Shown piece after piece: positions 20,831-30,187 of a DNA stretch of 64,000 nucleotides. Position 1 is the stretch's first letter. Every line of letters starts with the position of its first letter. Both the position numbers and the translations under genes were made by a program. The notes under the pieces were generated by a model. That model was not told the DNA's origin. It worked only from the letters and a program-made list of their open reading frames with translations, and searched no databases. Source of the stretch: Marichromatium gracile (GTDB lineage Bacteria > Pseudomonadota > Gammaproteobacteria > Chromatiales > Chromatiaceae); the NCBI RefSeq assembly GCF_004343155.1, contig NZ_SMDC01000004.1, positions 124,001 to 188,000 on the forward strand, written 5' to 3'.

Positions 20831-22993
20831 ATGGCCATCGACCTGCAACGCTTCCTGCAACGCTTCGTCACCGAGTCGCACGGCCATCTCGGCGAGCTCG
20901 AGGCCCAGCTCTCGGCGATGGCGCGCGACGAGCCGCTCGGACGCGACGACCTCGACGCCGCCTTCCGCGCCGCCCACACCATCAAGGGCTCGGCGCGGAT
21001 GCTCAAGCTGGGGGTGATCGCCGAGATCGCACACGCCCTCGAGGACGTGCTCGGGGCGCTGCGCGAGGCGCGCCTGGCGCCCTCGCCGGAGCTGGCCGCG
21101 ACCCTGCTCGAATGCCACGACGCCATCGGCGACCTGGTGGCCGCCGCCACCACCCCCGAGCGGCTGCCCGCGCACCCCGACCCGGCGCTGCTCGCGCGGC
21201 TGCTCGAGCACGCCGCGCCCACCGCCGCGGCGGCGCAGACGCATGCCGCACCCGCCCCCGAGCCGACGCCCGCCGCGGCGCCACCACCCGGCGATGCGCG
21301 CACGCCGCCGCGACTCGACCTGCGCCCGACCGAGACGGTGCGCGTCGGACTCGACAAGCTCGATGGGCTGATCCGCTTGATGGGCGAGCTGATCGCCACC
21401 CAGGGGCGCTATCGCCAGCGCCTGCTCGAGGCCCGCGCGCTCGACGTCGAGCTTGCACGATTGCTCGAGGACCACCCGGCACTGGCCGAGCACGTCGCCG
21501 GCCGACAGCGCTTCACCCGCGCGCTGCGCGATCTGGTGCAGGAGCAGGAGCGGCTCACCAGCGAGCTCGGCGATTGCGCCCTGGGGCTGCGCATGCTGCC
21601 GCTGGCAACCCTGTTCGAGCCGATCACGCGGATCGCCCGCGAGCAGGGCCGGGCGCTCGGCAAGCAGGTCGACTGTCACGCCAGCGGCGGCGAGATCGAG
21701 CTCGACCGTCATATCGTCGAGCGTCTCGGCGATGCCCTGGTGCACCTGCTCAGCAACGCCGTCGATCACGGTATCGAGTCGCCCGAGGCGCGCCGTGGCG
21801 CCGGCAAGCCCGCGCTCGGACGCATCGAGATCAGCGCGCGCAAGGACGGCGCCGGGGTGGCCATCGGCATCCGCGACGACGGGCGCGGACTCGATCGCGC
21901 GCGCATCCTCGAGCGCGCGGTGCGCCAGGGGCTGGTCGAGCCGGAGCAGGCCGCCGCCCTGGAGCCGACGCAGGTCGCCGAGCTGATCTTCCGCCCCGGC
22001 TTCAGCACCAGCGAGCTGGTCACCGAGGTCTCGGGGCGCGGGGTGGGCATGGACGTGGTCAGGCGCACCGTGGTCGAGGAGCTGCACGGCACCATCGCCG
22101 TCACCGACACGCCCGGCCAGGGCACCCGGCTGACGCTCAAGGTGCCGCTGTCGCTGGCGCTGATGCGGGTGCTGCTGTTCGAGGCCGGCGGTCGCGTCTT
22201 CGCGCTCACCGCGCAGCACGTCGAGCGGCTGATCCGGGTCGCGCTCGACACCACCCTGCAGGTCGCCGGACAGCCGACGCTGACGCTCGACGGCACCTGT
22301 CTGCCGCTCATCACCCTGAGCGCGCTGCTGGGGCTCGAGCGCGAGACCGGCGCGCCCTCACCGCCGGCGCCGCTGATCATCGTCATCGGCACCGCGCGCG
22401 CCAAGCTCGGGCTGATCGTCGATCGTCTGGTCGACGAGCGCGACATGGTGATCAAGCCGCTGCCGGCGCACATGCGCGCGCTCGCCCCGGTCGGCGAGCT
22501 GGTCGGCGGTTTCGTCACCACCGGCGACGAGACCCTGGTGAGCGTGCTCCAGGCCCCGGCGCTGCTCGCCGCCGCGCGGCTCGAGGCCGACGCACCGGCG
22601 CGCGACGCGACCACCGCGCCGGCCTCGGCACACCACGTACTGGTGGTCGACGACTCGCTCAACACCCGCGAGATCGAGCGCGACCTGCTCGAGTCCAGCG
22701 GCTATCGCGTCACCCTCGCCGAGGACGGGCTCGAGGCGCTCGACAAGGCGCAGCGACAGCGCTTCGACGCGGTCGTCAGCGATGTCGAGATGCCGGGACT
22801 CGACGGCTTTTCCCTGACCGCCCGGCTGCGCGAGAATAGCGACTATCGCACCACCCCGATCGTCATCGTCACCTCGCGCGCCGACGAGGCCGACCGACGC
22901 CGCGGCATCGAGGTCGGCGCCAACGCCTATATCGTCAAGGGCGACTTCGCCCAGTCGAGCCTGGTCGACACCCTGCGAGGATTGATCGGATGA
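20831..22993 (+). CDS. cheA: CheA histidine kinase with C-terminal receiver (CheA-REC)
   Basis: 720-aa hybrid chemotaxis kinase. HPt domain: phosphoacceptor His49 in AAHTIKGSARM. A Pro/Ala linker (about 128-165) replaces a P2 domain. Dimerisation P3 is about 168-260, then the ATPase P4 (LVHLLSNAVDHGIE, IRDDGRGLD, FSTSELVTEVSGRGVGMD) and the CheW-like P5 (about 405-535). Receiver (about 608-720): LVVDDSLNTRE, phosphoacceptor Asp in AVVSDVEMPGLDG, and the Lys in AYIVKGDF. CheA-REC fusions occur in WspE and type-IV-pilus systems. Start ATG 20831 lies 16 bases after the cheR stop. Confidence 0.94.
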   Translation: MAIDLQRFLQRFVTESHGHLGELEAQLSAMARDEPLGRDDLDAAFRAAHTIKGSARMLKLGVIAEIAHALEDVLGALREARLAPSPELAATLLECHDAIGDLVAAATTPERLPAHPDPALLARLLEHAAPTAAAAQTHAAPAPEPTPAAAPPPGDARTPPRLDLRPTETVRVGLDKLDGLIRLMGELIATQGRYRQRLLEARALDVELARLLEDHPALAEHVAGRQRFTRALRDLVQEQERLTSELGDCALGLRMLPLATLFEPITRIAREQGRALGKQVDCHASGGEIELDRHIVERLGDALVHLLSNAVDHGIESPEARRGAGKPALGRIEISARKDGAGVAIGIRDDGRGLDRARILERAVRQGLVEPEQAAALEPTQVAELIFRPGFSTSELVTEVSGRGVGMDVVRRTVVEELHGTIAVTDTPGQGTRLTLKVPLSLALMRVLLFEAGGRVFALTAQHVERLIRVALDTTLQVAGQPTLTLDGTCLPLITLSALLGLERETGAPSPPAPLIIVIGTARAKLGLIVDRLVDERDMVIKPLPAHMRALAPVGELVGGFVTTGDETLVSVLQAPALLAAARLEADAPARDATTAPASAHHVLVVDDSLNTREIERDLLESSGYRVTLAEDGLEALDKAQRQRFDAVVSDVEMPGLDGFSLTARLRENSDYRTTPIVIVTSRADEADRRRGIEVGANAYIVKGDFAQSSLVDTLRGLIG

Positions 22994-23038
22994 GCCTCGC
23001 GCGCCATCCACCATAAGAACCATCGAGGACGCCACCGC

Positions 23039-23389
23039 ATGCACATCCTGATCGTCGACGACGACACCCTCACCGGCGAACTCACCGCCGCCATCCTCGA
23101 GCAGGCCGGACACCGCTGCGAGATCGTCGCGCACGGGCTCGCCGCGCTCGAGCGCATCGCGGCCGCCACCAGCCCCTTCGACTGCGTGATCTCGGATCTG
23201 CACATGCCGCTGCTCGATGGCTTGGAACTCGAGGGCGAGATCCGTAAATTAGGCGTATCGATCCCCTTCATCCTGCTCAGCGGCGACGACCTGCGCGCGA
23301 CCTCGGATCAACGCCCCGGCATCAGCGCCCACCTCTGCAAGGACGAGACCCTGGAAGAGGCCCTGCTGCAGGCAGTCGCCCGGCTGTGA
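23039..23389 (+). CDS. Single-domain response regulator (REC)
   Basis: 116-aa stand-alone receiver. Acid pocket Asp7-Asp9 in ILIVDDDT, phosphoacceptor Asp53 in CVISDLHMPLLDG, Thr/Ser switch in ILLSGDD, and the conserved Lys in LCKDETLEEA. It has no output domain and so may act as a phosphate sink or as a shuttle between the CheA-REC kinase and the HPt domain of the next gene. Its TGA overlaps the following gene's GTG. Unlike CheY it lies among c-di-GMP genes, with no flagellar genes near. Confidence 0.9.
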   Translation: MHILIVDDDTLTGELTAAILEQAGHRCEIVAHGLAALERIAAATSPFDCVISDLHMPLLDGLELEGEIRKLGVSIPFILLSGDDLRATSDQRPGISAHLCKDETLEEALLQAVARL

Positions 23390-25128
23390 TTACCGCCGCC
23401 GCAACGCAGCAGCCCGCGACCACGCGCATGACGCAGCAGCAATCAGCAGACCTCCAGACGCGCAAGGCGCGACTGCGTGCCTCCTTCATCACCCAGCTGC
23501 CGAAGCGGCTCGGCGAGCTGCGCGAGCGCGTCTCGCGGCTCGATCCCGCACAGCCCCCGGACCGGCTCAACCTGCAGGAGATCCACCGACTCTTTCACAC
23601 CCTCAAGGGCTCGGGGGCGACCTTCGGCTTCCCCGAGGTGATGGCCGCCGCGCGCGACGCCGAGCAGCACCTCAGCCAGGTGCTCGACGGCTACGAGGCG
23701 CTCGGCGAGGAGCTGCTCGACACCCTCTCCCACCAGCTCGACGCGCTCGAACACCTCGAGATCGATCGCGGCCCCTGCCTGCCCCAGGAGCCGCCGGCCC
23801 AGGTCGCGCTGCCGGCGCGACGCAGCGGTCGCGACATCACCACCAGTCGCGGCGAGCACTCCATCTATGTCTGCGACGACGACCCCGAGGTGGTCGCCGA
23901 GCTGGCGATGCAGCTCGGCTGCTTCGGCTACCGGGTGACCGCCTTCACCTCGCTGGCCAGGCTCCACCGGGCGGTCGCCGAGACGCCGCCGGCGGCGGTG
24001 ATCCTCGACGTGGTCTTCCCCGAGGGGATCAACGCCGGACCCGAGGCGCTCGCCGAGATCAATCGGCTCACCGGTCAGCCGGTGCCGACCATCTTCATCT
24101 CCAACCGCGAGGACTTCGGCGCCCGGCTGCACGCCGTGCAGGCCGGCGGCAGCGCCTACTGCACCAAGCCGGTGAAGACGGTGGAGATGGTCGAGATCCT
24201 CGATCTGATCACCGACACCACCCCGGTCGAACCCTTCCATATCCTCATCGTCGACGACGACCCCGACCTGGCGCAGTACCATGCGCTGATCCTCGAGGCC
24301 GCGGGCATGGTCACCCGGGTGCTCAACAATCCGGCGCTGGTGCTCCAGCAGCTCGAGACCTTCCAGGCCGACCTGATGCTGGTCGATCTCTACATGCCGC
24401 TGTGCTCGGGACCCGAGCTTGCCCAGGTGCTGCGCCAGGTGCCGGCGCACGTCGGCCTGCCGATCATCTACATCTCCTCCGAGACCGACGCCGAGCGCCA
24501 GTTCCGCGCGCTCGCCGCCGGCGCCGACGGCTTCCTCACCAAGCCGATCGCGCCCAAGCGGCTGGTCGCCGAGATCCGGCTGCGTGCCGAGCGCATGCGC
24601 ACCCTGCGCTCGCTGATGGTGCGCGACAGCCTCACCGGGCTGTTCAACCACAACACCATCCTCCAGCTCCTCGAGATCGCGGTGGCCGCGGCGCTGCGCG
24701 GCAACACCCCGTTGAGCTTTGCGATGATCGATATCGACCACTTCAAGCAGGTCAACGACAGCCACGGCCACAACGTCGGCGATCAGGTACTGATGGCCCT
24801 CGGGCGCACCCTGCGCCTGCGCATGCGCGACTCCGACGTGGTCGGACGCTATGGCGGCGAGGAGTTCGCCGTGGTGATGATCGGCGCCAGCGCCGAGCGC
24901 GCGATGCAGGTGCTCGACGCGCTGCGCCAGAGCTTCGCTGCGGTGACCTTCGCCGGCGAGGGCGGCCAGCAGTTCCACAGCACCTTCAGCGCCGGGCTCG
25001 CCGCCTTCCCCGACTTCACCGACCCCACCACCCTGCAGGAGGCCGCCGACCGCGCCCTCTACCAGGCCAAGCGGCACGGGCGCAATCGCATCGAGTGCGC
25101 CACCGTCGCCACGGAGCCGCGACCGTGA
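23386..25128 (+). CDS. HPt-REC-REC-GGDEF diguanylate cyclase
   Basis: 580-aa cytoplasmic multidomain response regulator making c-di-GMP. HPt (about 30-125): phosphoacceptor His in HRLFHTLKGSGATFGF. REC1 (about 158-280): YVCDDDPEV, Asp in VILDVVFPEG, Lys in CTKPVKTVE. REC2 (about 285-405): ILIVDDDPDLA, Asp in LMLVDLYMP, Lys in FLTKPIAPK. GGDEF (about 415-575): DSLTGLFNHNTI, MIDIDHFKQVNDSHGHNVGD, active GGEEF in GRYGGEEFAVV, and an intact inhibitory RxxD (RDSD) five residues before it. GTG 23386 overlaps the upstream stop; ATG 23428 is an alternative. Functional counterpart of WspR with extra phosphorelay domains. Confidence 0.92.
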   Translation: MITAAATQQPATTRMTQQQSADLQTRKARLRASFITQLPKRLGELRERVSRLDPAQPPDRLNLQEIHRLFHTLKGSGATFGFPEVMAAARDAEQHLSQVLDGYEALGEELLDTLSHQLDALEHLEIDRGPCLPQEPPAQVALPARRSGRDITTSRGEHSIYVCDDDPEVVAELAMQLGCFGYRVTAFTSLARLHRAVAETPPAAVILDVVFPEGINAGPEALAEINRLTGQPVPTIFISNREDFGARLHAVQAGGSAYCTKPVKTVEMVEILDLITDTTPVEPFHILIVDDDPDLAQYHALILEAAGMVTRVLNNPALVLQQLETFQADLMLVDLYMPLCSGPELAQVLRQVPAHVGLPIIYISSETDAERQFRALAAGADGFLTKPIAPKRLVAEIRLRAERMRTLRSLMVRDSLTGLFNHNTILQLLEIAVAAALRGNTPLSFAMIDIDHFKQVNDSHGHNVGDQVLMALGRTLRLRMRDSDVVGRYGGEEFAVVMIGASAERAMQVLDALRQSFAAVTFAGEGGQQFHSTFSAGLAAFPDFTDPTTLQEAADRALYQAKRHGRNRIECATVATEPRP

Positions 25129-25646
25129 CCCAGGACGACGATCCGCTCGGCGTGCTGCTCGCCGCCCGCCCCGGGGAGGACGACCCGGCGCCGGAGAGCG
25201 AGTCGCAGGACCTGGTCAAGCTGGTGGTGTTCGCGCTCGGCGAGCAGCGCTTCGCCCTGCCCGGCGCACGCATCGCCGAGATCCTGCCGTTGGTGCCGAT
25301 CCACCCGGTGCCCGGCTGCCCGCCGGCGCTCGAGGGGGTGATCTCGGTGCGCGGCGAGATCACCTCGGTGCTCTGTCTCGCCACCCTGCTCGGGCGTCCC
25401 ACCCCGGCACCGGCCACGCGCGGGGCGATCCTGCTCGCCGGCGCACGTGAGATCACCAGCGGACTGCGGGTCGAGCGCGTGGTCGATGTCGTCGACATCG
25501 CCGGGCACGACATCCTCGAACCACCGCCGACACTGCCCTCGATGCTCGCTCGGGTGACCACTGGGGTGTTCACCGCCAAGGGACGGACGGTGGCGGTGCT
25601 CGATCTCGAGCGCTTGTTCATCGACTTCATGAAGGAGTCGGCCTAA
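25125..25646 (+). CDS. cheW: CheW-type coupling protein
   Basis: 173-aa adaptor linking the chemoreceptor to CheA. After a charged 28-residue N-terminus comes the CheW fold: LVKLVVFALGEQRFALPGAR, IHPVPGCPPALEGVISVRGE and AVLDLERLFID at the end. The Arg-Gly-Glu after VISV is the conserved receptor/kinase contact region. GTG 25125 overlaps the cyclase stop (GTGA), so it is translationally coupled. A truncated CheW-like protein follows five bases later, giving the two-coupler arrangement known from Wsp pathways. Confidence 0.92.
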   Translation: MTQDDDPLGVLLAARPGEDDPAPESESQDLVKLVVFALGEQRFALPGARIAEILPLVPIHPVPGCPPALEGVISVRGEITSVLCLATLLGRPTPAPATRGAILLAGAREITSGLRVERVVDVVDIAGHDILEPPPTLPSMLARVTTGVFTAKGRTVAVLDLERLFIDFMKESA

Positions 25647-25650
25647 GCGC

Positions 25651-26079
25651 ATGGAAAACCAAAAAACGCAGAGCACGACTACGCCCCTGGGGATCGATCT
25701 GTTATCGTTTCATGCCAATCGGCTGGGCTTTGCCCTGGAGCGCCGTCGGGTGATCGCCCTGGAGCCGGCCGACAGCACCCGCGCGCCCCATATCGCCGAG
25801 CTGCTGCGACTGTCCTCGACGACGGACGAGCGCCCCGCGCAACACCAGCGCCAGCTGCTCCTCGCCCACCCCGCGGGAGCGCTCCGGGTCCGCGTCGACG
25901 AACCGATATCGCTCGACCGAGTACAGGCCGGCGACCTGCATCCGCTGCCGCCGCTGCTGGCGGCCCGCAGCCGATTGCCGTGGCTGCGGGCGCTGGCCTG
26001 GAAGAACACACCGGTGATGGTGCTCGACCCCTGGCACGACGCCGGCTGGACGGATCATTGGGGCCGAGACGGCCGGTAA
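25651..26079 (+). CDS. Truncated CheW-like protein (hypothetical)
   Basis: 142-aa protein directly after cheW. Its first strand (IDLLSFHANRLGFALERRRV) and its second half resemble a CheW domain: RQLLLAHPAGALRVRVDEPI, LHPLPPLLAARSRLPWLRAL and TPVMVLDP align in order with the exit strands of CheW. The middle sub-domain, which in CheW carries the V-RG-E segment, is missing or replaced by a 25-residue charged stretch. It may be a degenerate second coupler (WspB/WspD position) or a regulator that caps CheA P5. This assignment comes from my own pattern comparison and is uncertain. Confidence 0.6.
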   Translation: MENQKTQSTTTPLGIDLLSFHANRLGFALERRRVIALEPADSTRAPHIAELLRLSSTTDERPAQHQRQLLLAHPAGALRVRVDEPISLDRVQAGDLHPLPPLLAARSRLPWLRALAWKNTPVMVLDPWHDAGWTDHWGRDGR

Positions 26080-26278
26080 CAGGGAAGGACCGCGACACCA
26101 TCGTCGCCACGCCCGAGCGGGCAGCGGAGGAAGCAACAGAGATGGCGCTACTGCTCCTGGGGCGAAGCCGCCCCGAGGCCGTCGAAACACGCGAACCCAG
26201 GCACCACGAGGCCTCACGGAGAGGGTGGCGCTGCCGCCGTGCCCGCACGCGCCAGGCCCCAACCGCGCGGAGACCCGG

Positions 26279-29200
26279 ATGACGCCCAAGGACGCCACCA
26301 CCAGTCACGGCCAGTTGCGCGAGCGCGCCCGCCAGATCCTGCGCGATGGCCGCCTCACCCCGGCGTTGATCGAACTCGATCAGGGCGGACTCGGGCTCGA
26401 GCAGCTCCTCGAGGAGCTGCATATCTATCATGCCGAACTCGAACTCCAGCAGCAGGCACTGCACGAGAGCCAGCACCTCAACGAGATCGCGCGCACCCGC
26501 TTCATGCGCTTTTACTACGAGCTGCCCATCCCGGTGCTGCAGGTCTCCGAGGACGGGCGCATCGGCGATCACAACGGCGCGGCCTCGCACCTGCTCAAGC
26601 TCGATCGTCGGCTGTTCACGCTGCTCGCCCACTCCAGACACCAGCCCTTCCTGCAGAGCGCGCTGCAGCGGGCGCTGCGCGAGGGCAAGGCCAGCTGCAG
26701 CGAGATCGCGCTGCGCGGCCGCGAGACCTGCCCGTTGCTCGCCGACCTGGTGCTGATCCGGCTGCCGATCCCCGAGAGCGACCGTTTCGAGTGCGTCTGC
26801 TGCATCATCGACCAGACCGAACGGATCGCCCAGCGCGATGCGCTGATCAGCGCCAACACCCGGCTGGCGGTCGCCGCCGAGGTCGTCGACGCCAGCACCA
26901 CGGTAGCCTTTCGCTGGCGCCCCGAACCCGGCTGGCCGATCAGTTATGCCTCGCACAACGTGTGCCGCTGGGGCTATCCGCTCGAACGCATGCAGAGCGG
27001 CGAGCTGCAGTTCATCGAACTGGTCCACCCCGAGGACCGCGCCCGGGTCGATCAGGGCTTCAGCGACTATCTCAGCGCCACCGAGGCGGCCTTCAACCTG
27101 ATCTATCGGGTGATCTGGGCCGACGGCTCGGTGCACTGGGTCGAGGAGGACACCAGCGTGGCGCGCGGCGCCGATGGGCAGGTGCTCTACTTCCAAGGCC
27201 TGGTGACCGACGTCACCGAACGCGAGCAGACCCAGCGCGCGCTACGCCGCCAGCTCCGTCTCCAGGGACTGCTCACCGAACTCTCGACGCTGTTCACCGA
27301 ATCCCGCCACGACCAGCCCGACGCCTGCACGCTCGCCCAGGCGCTCGATCGTGTCGGACATTTCTTCGAGGTCGACCGCTGTCTGCTCTCGCACCTCGAG
27401 GACGCCCCCGAGGGCGGCACCCGCGCACGCTGCCTCCAGCAGTGGCGCAGCTCCGGCATCGCCGCCGCAGCGCAGTACCATCCCACGCCACTGCCCGCCG
27501 GCTTCGTTCCCGAACACCAGGCACGGCGCCCGGTCAGCCTGCCCGCGCGCGAACACCAGGCGCTCGGGGTCGAATTCGAGCGCCAGCTGCTCGAGCACCG
27601 CGGCATCCGCGCGCTGCTCGTCGCGCCGCTGCTCGACACCGACCAGCGCCCGGCGTTGCTCGAACTCGAGTGTCTCGCGCACCGGGTCTGGACCAACGAC
27701 GAGGCGCAGACGCTCCAGCTCGTCGCCGAGACCCTCTCCAACCTGCGCGTGCGCCAGCACGCCCAGCGCGAGCTGTGCGCCAGCGAGACCCGTTATCGTC
27801 AGGTCACCTCGGTGGTGACGGACGTCGCCTACTCGGTGCTGCGCGCGGCGGACGACACCCCCTCGCTCGAGTGGATCACCGAGTCGATCACCACGCTCAG
27901 CGGCTACAGCGTCGAGGAGGTCCGCGCCCACGGCACCTGGCGCTTCCTGGTGATCGAGGACGACCAGGAGCTGTTCGTCTCGCGCATCCTCGAGCTGCCC
28001 ATCGGCGCCAGCTCCACCTGCGAGCTGCGGCTGCGCCATCGCGACGGTACGCTGCGCTGGGTGCGCGCCACCACCGAGTGCTGCGCCGATCCGGCACAAC
28101 CCGGCGCGCGCCGTCACTACGGCGGACTGATCAACATCAGCGACGAGAAGCAGCTGGCCTTCGTCTCGCACTACGACCCGCTCACCGGCCTGCCCAACCG
28201 CGCACTGATGCGCCAGCGCATCGAGCAGGCGCTGCAGATCGCCACCAAACGACGGCTGGGGGTCGCGCTGCTCTCGCTCGATCTCGACAACCTCAAGCAG
28301 GTCAACGACTCGCTCGGCCACCGCCTCGGCGATCAGGTGCTGCGCGAGGTCGCCCAGCGGTTGCTCGGGGTGCTCGGCAGCGACGACACCCTCGCGCGCT
28401 TCGGCGGCGACAACTTCATCTGGCTGGCCACCCGCAATCGCTCGGTGCAGGCCTCGGGAGAGCTTGCCGAGCGCATCCAGCAGGCACTGACCATGCCCTT
28501 CGTCATCGACGGGCACTCGCTGCTGATCAGCGCCTCGATCGGCATCGCCCTGCACCCCGATGACGCGCGCAGCACCGATGCGCTGATCAGCCACGCCGAC
28601 GCCGCACTGCACACCGCCAAGGCCGAGGGACGCGGCGCCTACCGCTTCTTCACCCCGGCGCTCAACGAGCAGATGCACCAGCAGTTCCAGCTCGAACAGG
28701 ATCTGCGTCACGGGCTCGAGCGCGAGCAGCTCTCGCTGCACTTCCAGCCCAGGGTCGACATGCGCACCGGGCGCATCCTCAGTCTCGAGGCGCTGGTGCG
28801 CTGGAACCATCCGCACCACGGCTGGATCCCGCCGGGACGCTTCATCCCGGTGGCCGAGGCGACCGGACTGATCCTGCAGATCGGTCCGCTGGTGCTGCGC
28901 CAGGCCTGCGGCCAGCTCGCACGCTGGCGCGAGGCGGGGATCGCGCCGGTGCCGATGGCGGTCAACCTCTCGGCCAACGAGCTCTACCAGGAGGCGCTCA
29001 TCGAGTCCATCGACGGCATCGTCGACGCGTTCGCCATCCCGCCCGAGCTGCTCGAGTTCGAGATCACCGAGAGCGCCACCATGCGTTCGATCGACCGCGC
29101 CGTCGACATCCTCGCCGGGTTGCGCGAGCGTGGTTTCTCGATTGCGATCGACGACTTCGGCACCGGCTACGCCTCGCTCAACTATCTCAACCGCCTGCCG

Positions 29201-29494
29201 GTCAACGCGTTGAAGATCGACCGCTCCTTCCTCGCCGACATCGGCGCCGAGAGCGCCCGTCACGATCAGGCCGCCGCCATCGTCAAGGCGATCATCGGGC
29301 TCGGCAACAGTCTCGGTCTCGAGGGCATCGCCGAGGGCGTGGAGACCCGGCTGCAGCGCGACTTCCTGCTCCAGCACGGCTGTCACATCGCCCAGGGCTA
29401 TCTCTACAGCCGCCCCCTGCCGGGCGCGAAGATCGAGCCGCTGTTGCAAGCCGGTCGTATCGCCCTGCCGACGCAAGCGGGGCTCGAGGACTGA
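26279..29494 (+). CDS. PAS/GAF/PAS-GGDEF-EAL protein, probable c-di-GMP phosphodiesterase
   Basis: 1071-aa cytoplasmic protein without TM segments. Order: N-terminal helical segment with ELHIYHAELELQQQALHESQ (about 45-65), PAS (about 80-190), PAS with PAC (about 210-330), GAF-like (about 345-505), PAS/PAC (about 510-640), GGDEF (about 645-800), EAL (about 815-1060). The GGDEF signature is degenerate: RFGGDNFIWLA instead of GG(D/E)EF, so cyclase activity is unlikely. The EAL domain looks active: SLEALVRWNHP, MAVNLSANEL, FEITESATM, IDDFGTGYASL, ALKIDRSF and EGIAEGVET. ATG 26279 follows GGAGACCC. It probably degrades the c-di-GMP made by the cyclase of the preceding operon (inference). Confidence 0.9.
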   Translation: MTPKDATTSHGQLRERARQILRDGRLTPALIELDQGGLGLEQLLEELHIYHAELELQQQALHESQHLNEIARTRFMRFYYELPIPVLQVSEDGRIGDHNGAASHLLKLDRRLFTLLAHSRHQPFLQSALQRALREGKASCSEIALRGRETCPLLADLVLIRLPIPESDRFECVCCIIDQTERIAQRDALISANTRLAVAAEVVDASTTVAFRWRPEPGWPISYASHNVCRWGYPLERMQSGELQFIELVHPEDRARVDQGFSDYLSATEAAFNLIYRVIWADGSVHWVEEDTSVARGADGQVLYFQGLVTDVTEREQTQRALRRQLRLQGLLTELSTLFTESRHDQPDACTLAQALDRVGHFFEVDRCLLSHLEDAPEGGTRARCLQQWRSSGIAAAAQYHPTPLPAGFVPEHQARRPVSLPAREHQALGVEFERQLLEHRGIRALLVAPLLDTDQRPALLELECLAHRVWTNDEAQTLQLVAETLSNLRVRQHAQRELCASETRYRQVTSVVTDVAYSVLRAADDTPSLEWITESITTLSGYSVEEVRAHGTWRFLVIEDDQELFVSRILELPIGASSTCELRLRHRDGTLRWVRATTECCADPAQPGARRHYGGLINISDEKQLAFVSHYDPLTGLPNRALMRQRIEQALQIATKRRLGVALLSLDLDNLKQVNDSLGHRLGDQVLREVAQRLLGVLGSDDTLARFGGDNFIWLATRNRSVQASGELAERIQQALTMPFVIDGHSLLISASIGIALHPDDARSTDALISHADAALHTAKAEGRGAYRFFTPALNEQMHQQFQLEQDLRHGLEREQLSLHFQPRVDMRTGRILSLEALVRWNHPHHGWIPPGRFIPVAEATGLILQIGPLVLRQACGQLARWREAGIAPVPMAVNLSANELYQEALIESIDGIVDAFAIPPELLEFEITESATMRSIDRAVDILAGLRERGFSIAIDDFGTGYASLNYLNRLPVNALKIDRSFLADIGAESARHDQAAAIVKAIIGLGNSLGLEGIAEGVETRLQRDFLLQHGCHIAQGYLYSRPLPGAKIEPLLQAGRIALPTQAGLED

Positions 29495-29503
29495 ACCAGC
29501 AAC

Positions 29504-29537
29504 GACGAGGCCGCGACCAGATGGCCACGGCCTCGTC
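29504..29537. terminator. Hairpin, candidate terminator
   Basis: Perfect 10-bp stem GACGAGGCCG / CGGCCTCGTC with a 14-base loop, ten bases past the GGDEF-EAL stop and before the convergent fasciclin gene. No T-run. Confidence 0.55.
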
Positions 29538-29587
29538 ATCGGGTTCGGGAGAAGCGCCGCCCACGCGGCGGGCGGCGACGGGACGGG

Positions 29588-30187
29588 TCAGAGCAGCACG
29601 CGGTCGATCACGTGCACCACGCCGTTACGCGCGGCGATCGACTGCGAGACGGTGGCCTCGCCGACCTTGATCATCCCCGGCACGCTGATCGCGACGCGCT
29701 CGCCCGAGAGCGTCGGCGCGCTCTCGAGTTGCATCAGCTCGGTCGGACTCAGCCGCCCCGGCACCACGTGCGCGGCGATCACCTGATTGAGCCGCTCCTT
29801 GTCCGAGAGCAGCGCCTCGAGCTGATCGGGCGGGATGCGCGAGAAGGCCTCGTTGCTCGGCGCGAACACCGTGTAGGGACCACCCTCGGAGAACATCGCC
29901 TCGGCGCCGGCGGCCTCGATCGCCGCCTGCAGCTTGGTGAACACCCCGGAGCCCTCGGTGATGTCGGTGATCGACTTGTTCGAGGCATAGGACGGGCTGC
30001 GCAGACTGTCGTAATGGGCGAAACGATCGGTCGGGGTGGCGTTCTCCAGGCCGGCGCGGGCACGCTCCAGGGTCTCCTCGTCGGCGACCTTGCTGCCGAT
30101 CGACAGCGCCGCCAGTGGGCCCACCGCGGCGGCGAGCACCAGGATGGCGGTCAGCGGGCTGATGGAGGTCACATTGTCGTTGCTCAT
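29588..30187 (-). CDS. Fasciclin (FAS1) domain protein
   Basis: 199-aa protein with an N-terminal hydrophobic segment (SPLTAILVLAAAVGPLAALSIG, about residues 9-30), acting as signal peptide or single membrane anchor. One FAS1 domain follows (about 70-199): the H1 box YTVFAPSNEAFSRIP, NQVIAAHVVPGRLSPTEL, and the H2 box VVHVIDRVLL at the very C-terminus. FAS1 domains mediate adhesion or surface interactions. ATG 30187 has AGAGGA upstream. It is divergent from a DUF1134 gene. Confidence 0.88.
   Translation of the reverse strand: MSNDNVTSISPLTAILVLAAAVGPLAALSIGSKVADEETLERARAGLENATPTDRFAHYDSLRSPSYASNKSITDITEGSGVFTKLQAAIEAAGAEAMFSEGGPYTVFAPSNEAFSRIPPDQLEALLSDKERLNQVIAAHVVPGRLSPTELMQLESAPTLSGERVAISVPGMIKVGEATVSQSIAARNGVVHVIDRVLL

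Noticed and set aside
20841-20870. Repeated CTGCAACGCTTC at the start of cheA
   Set aside because: Explained by the coding sequence LQRFLQRF, a two-heptad helix; not a regulatory repeat.
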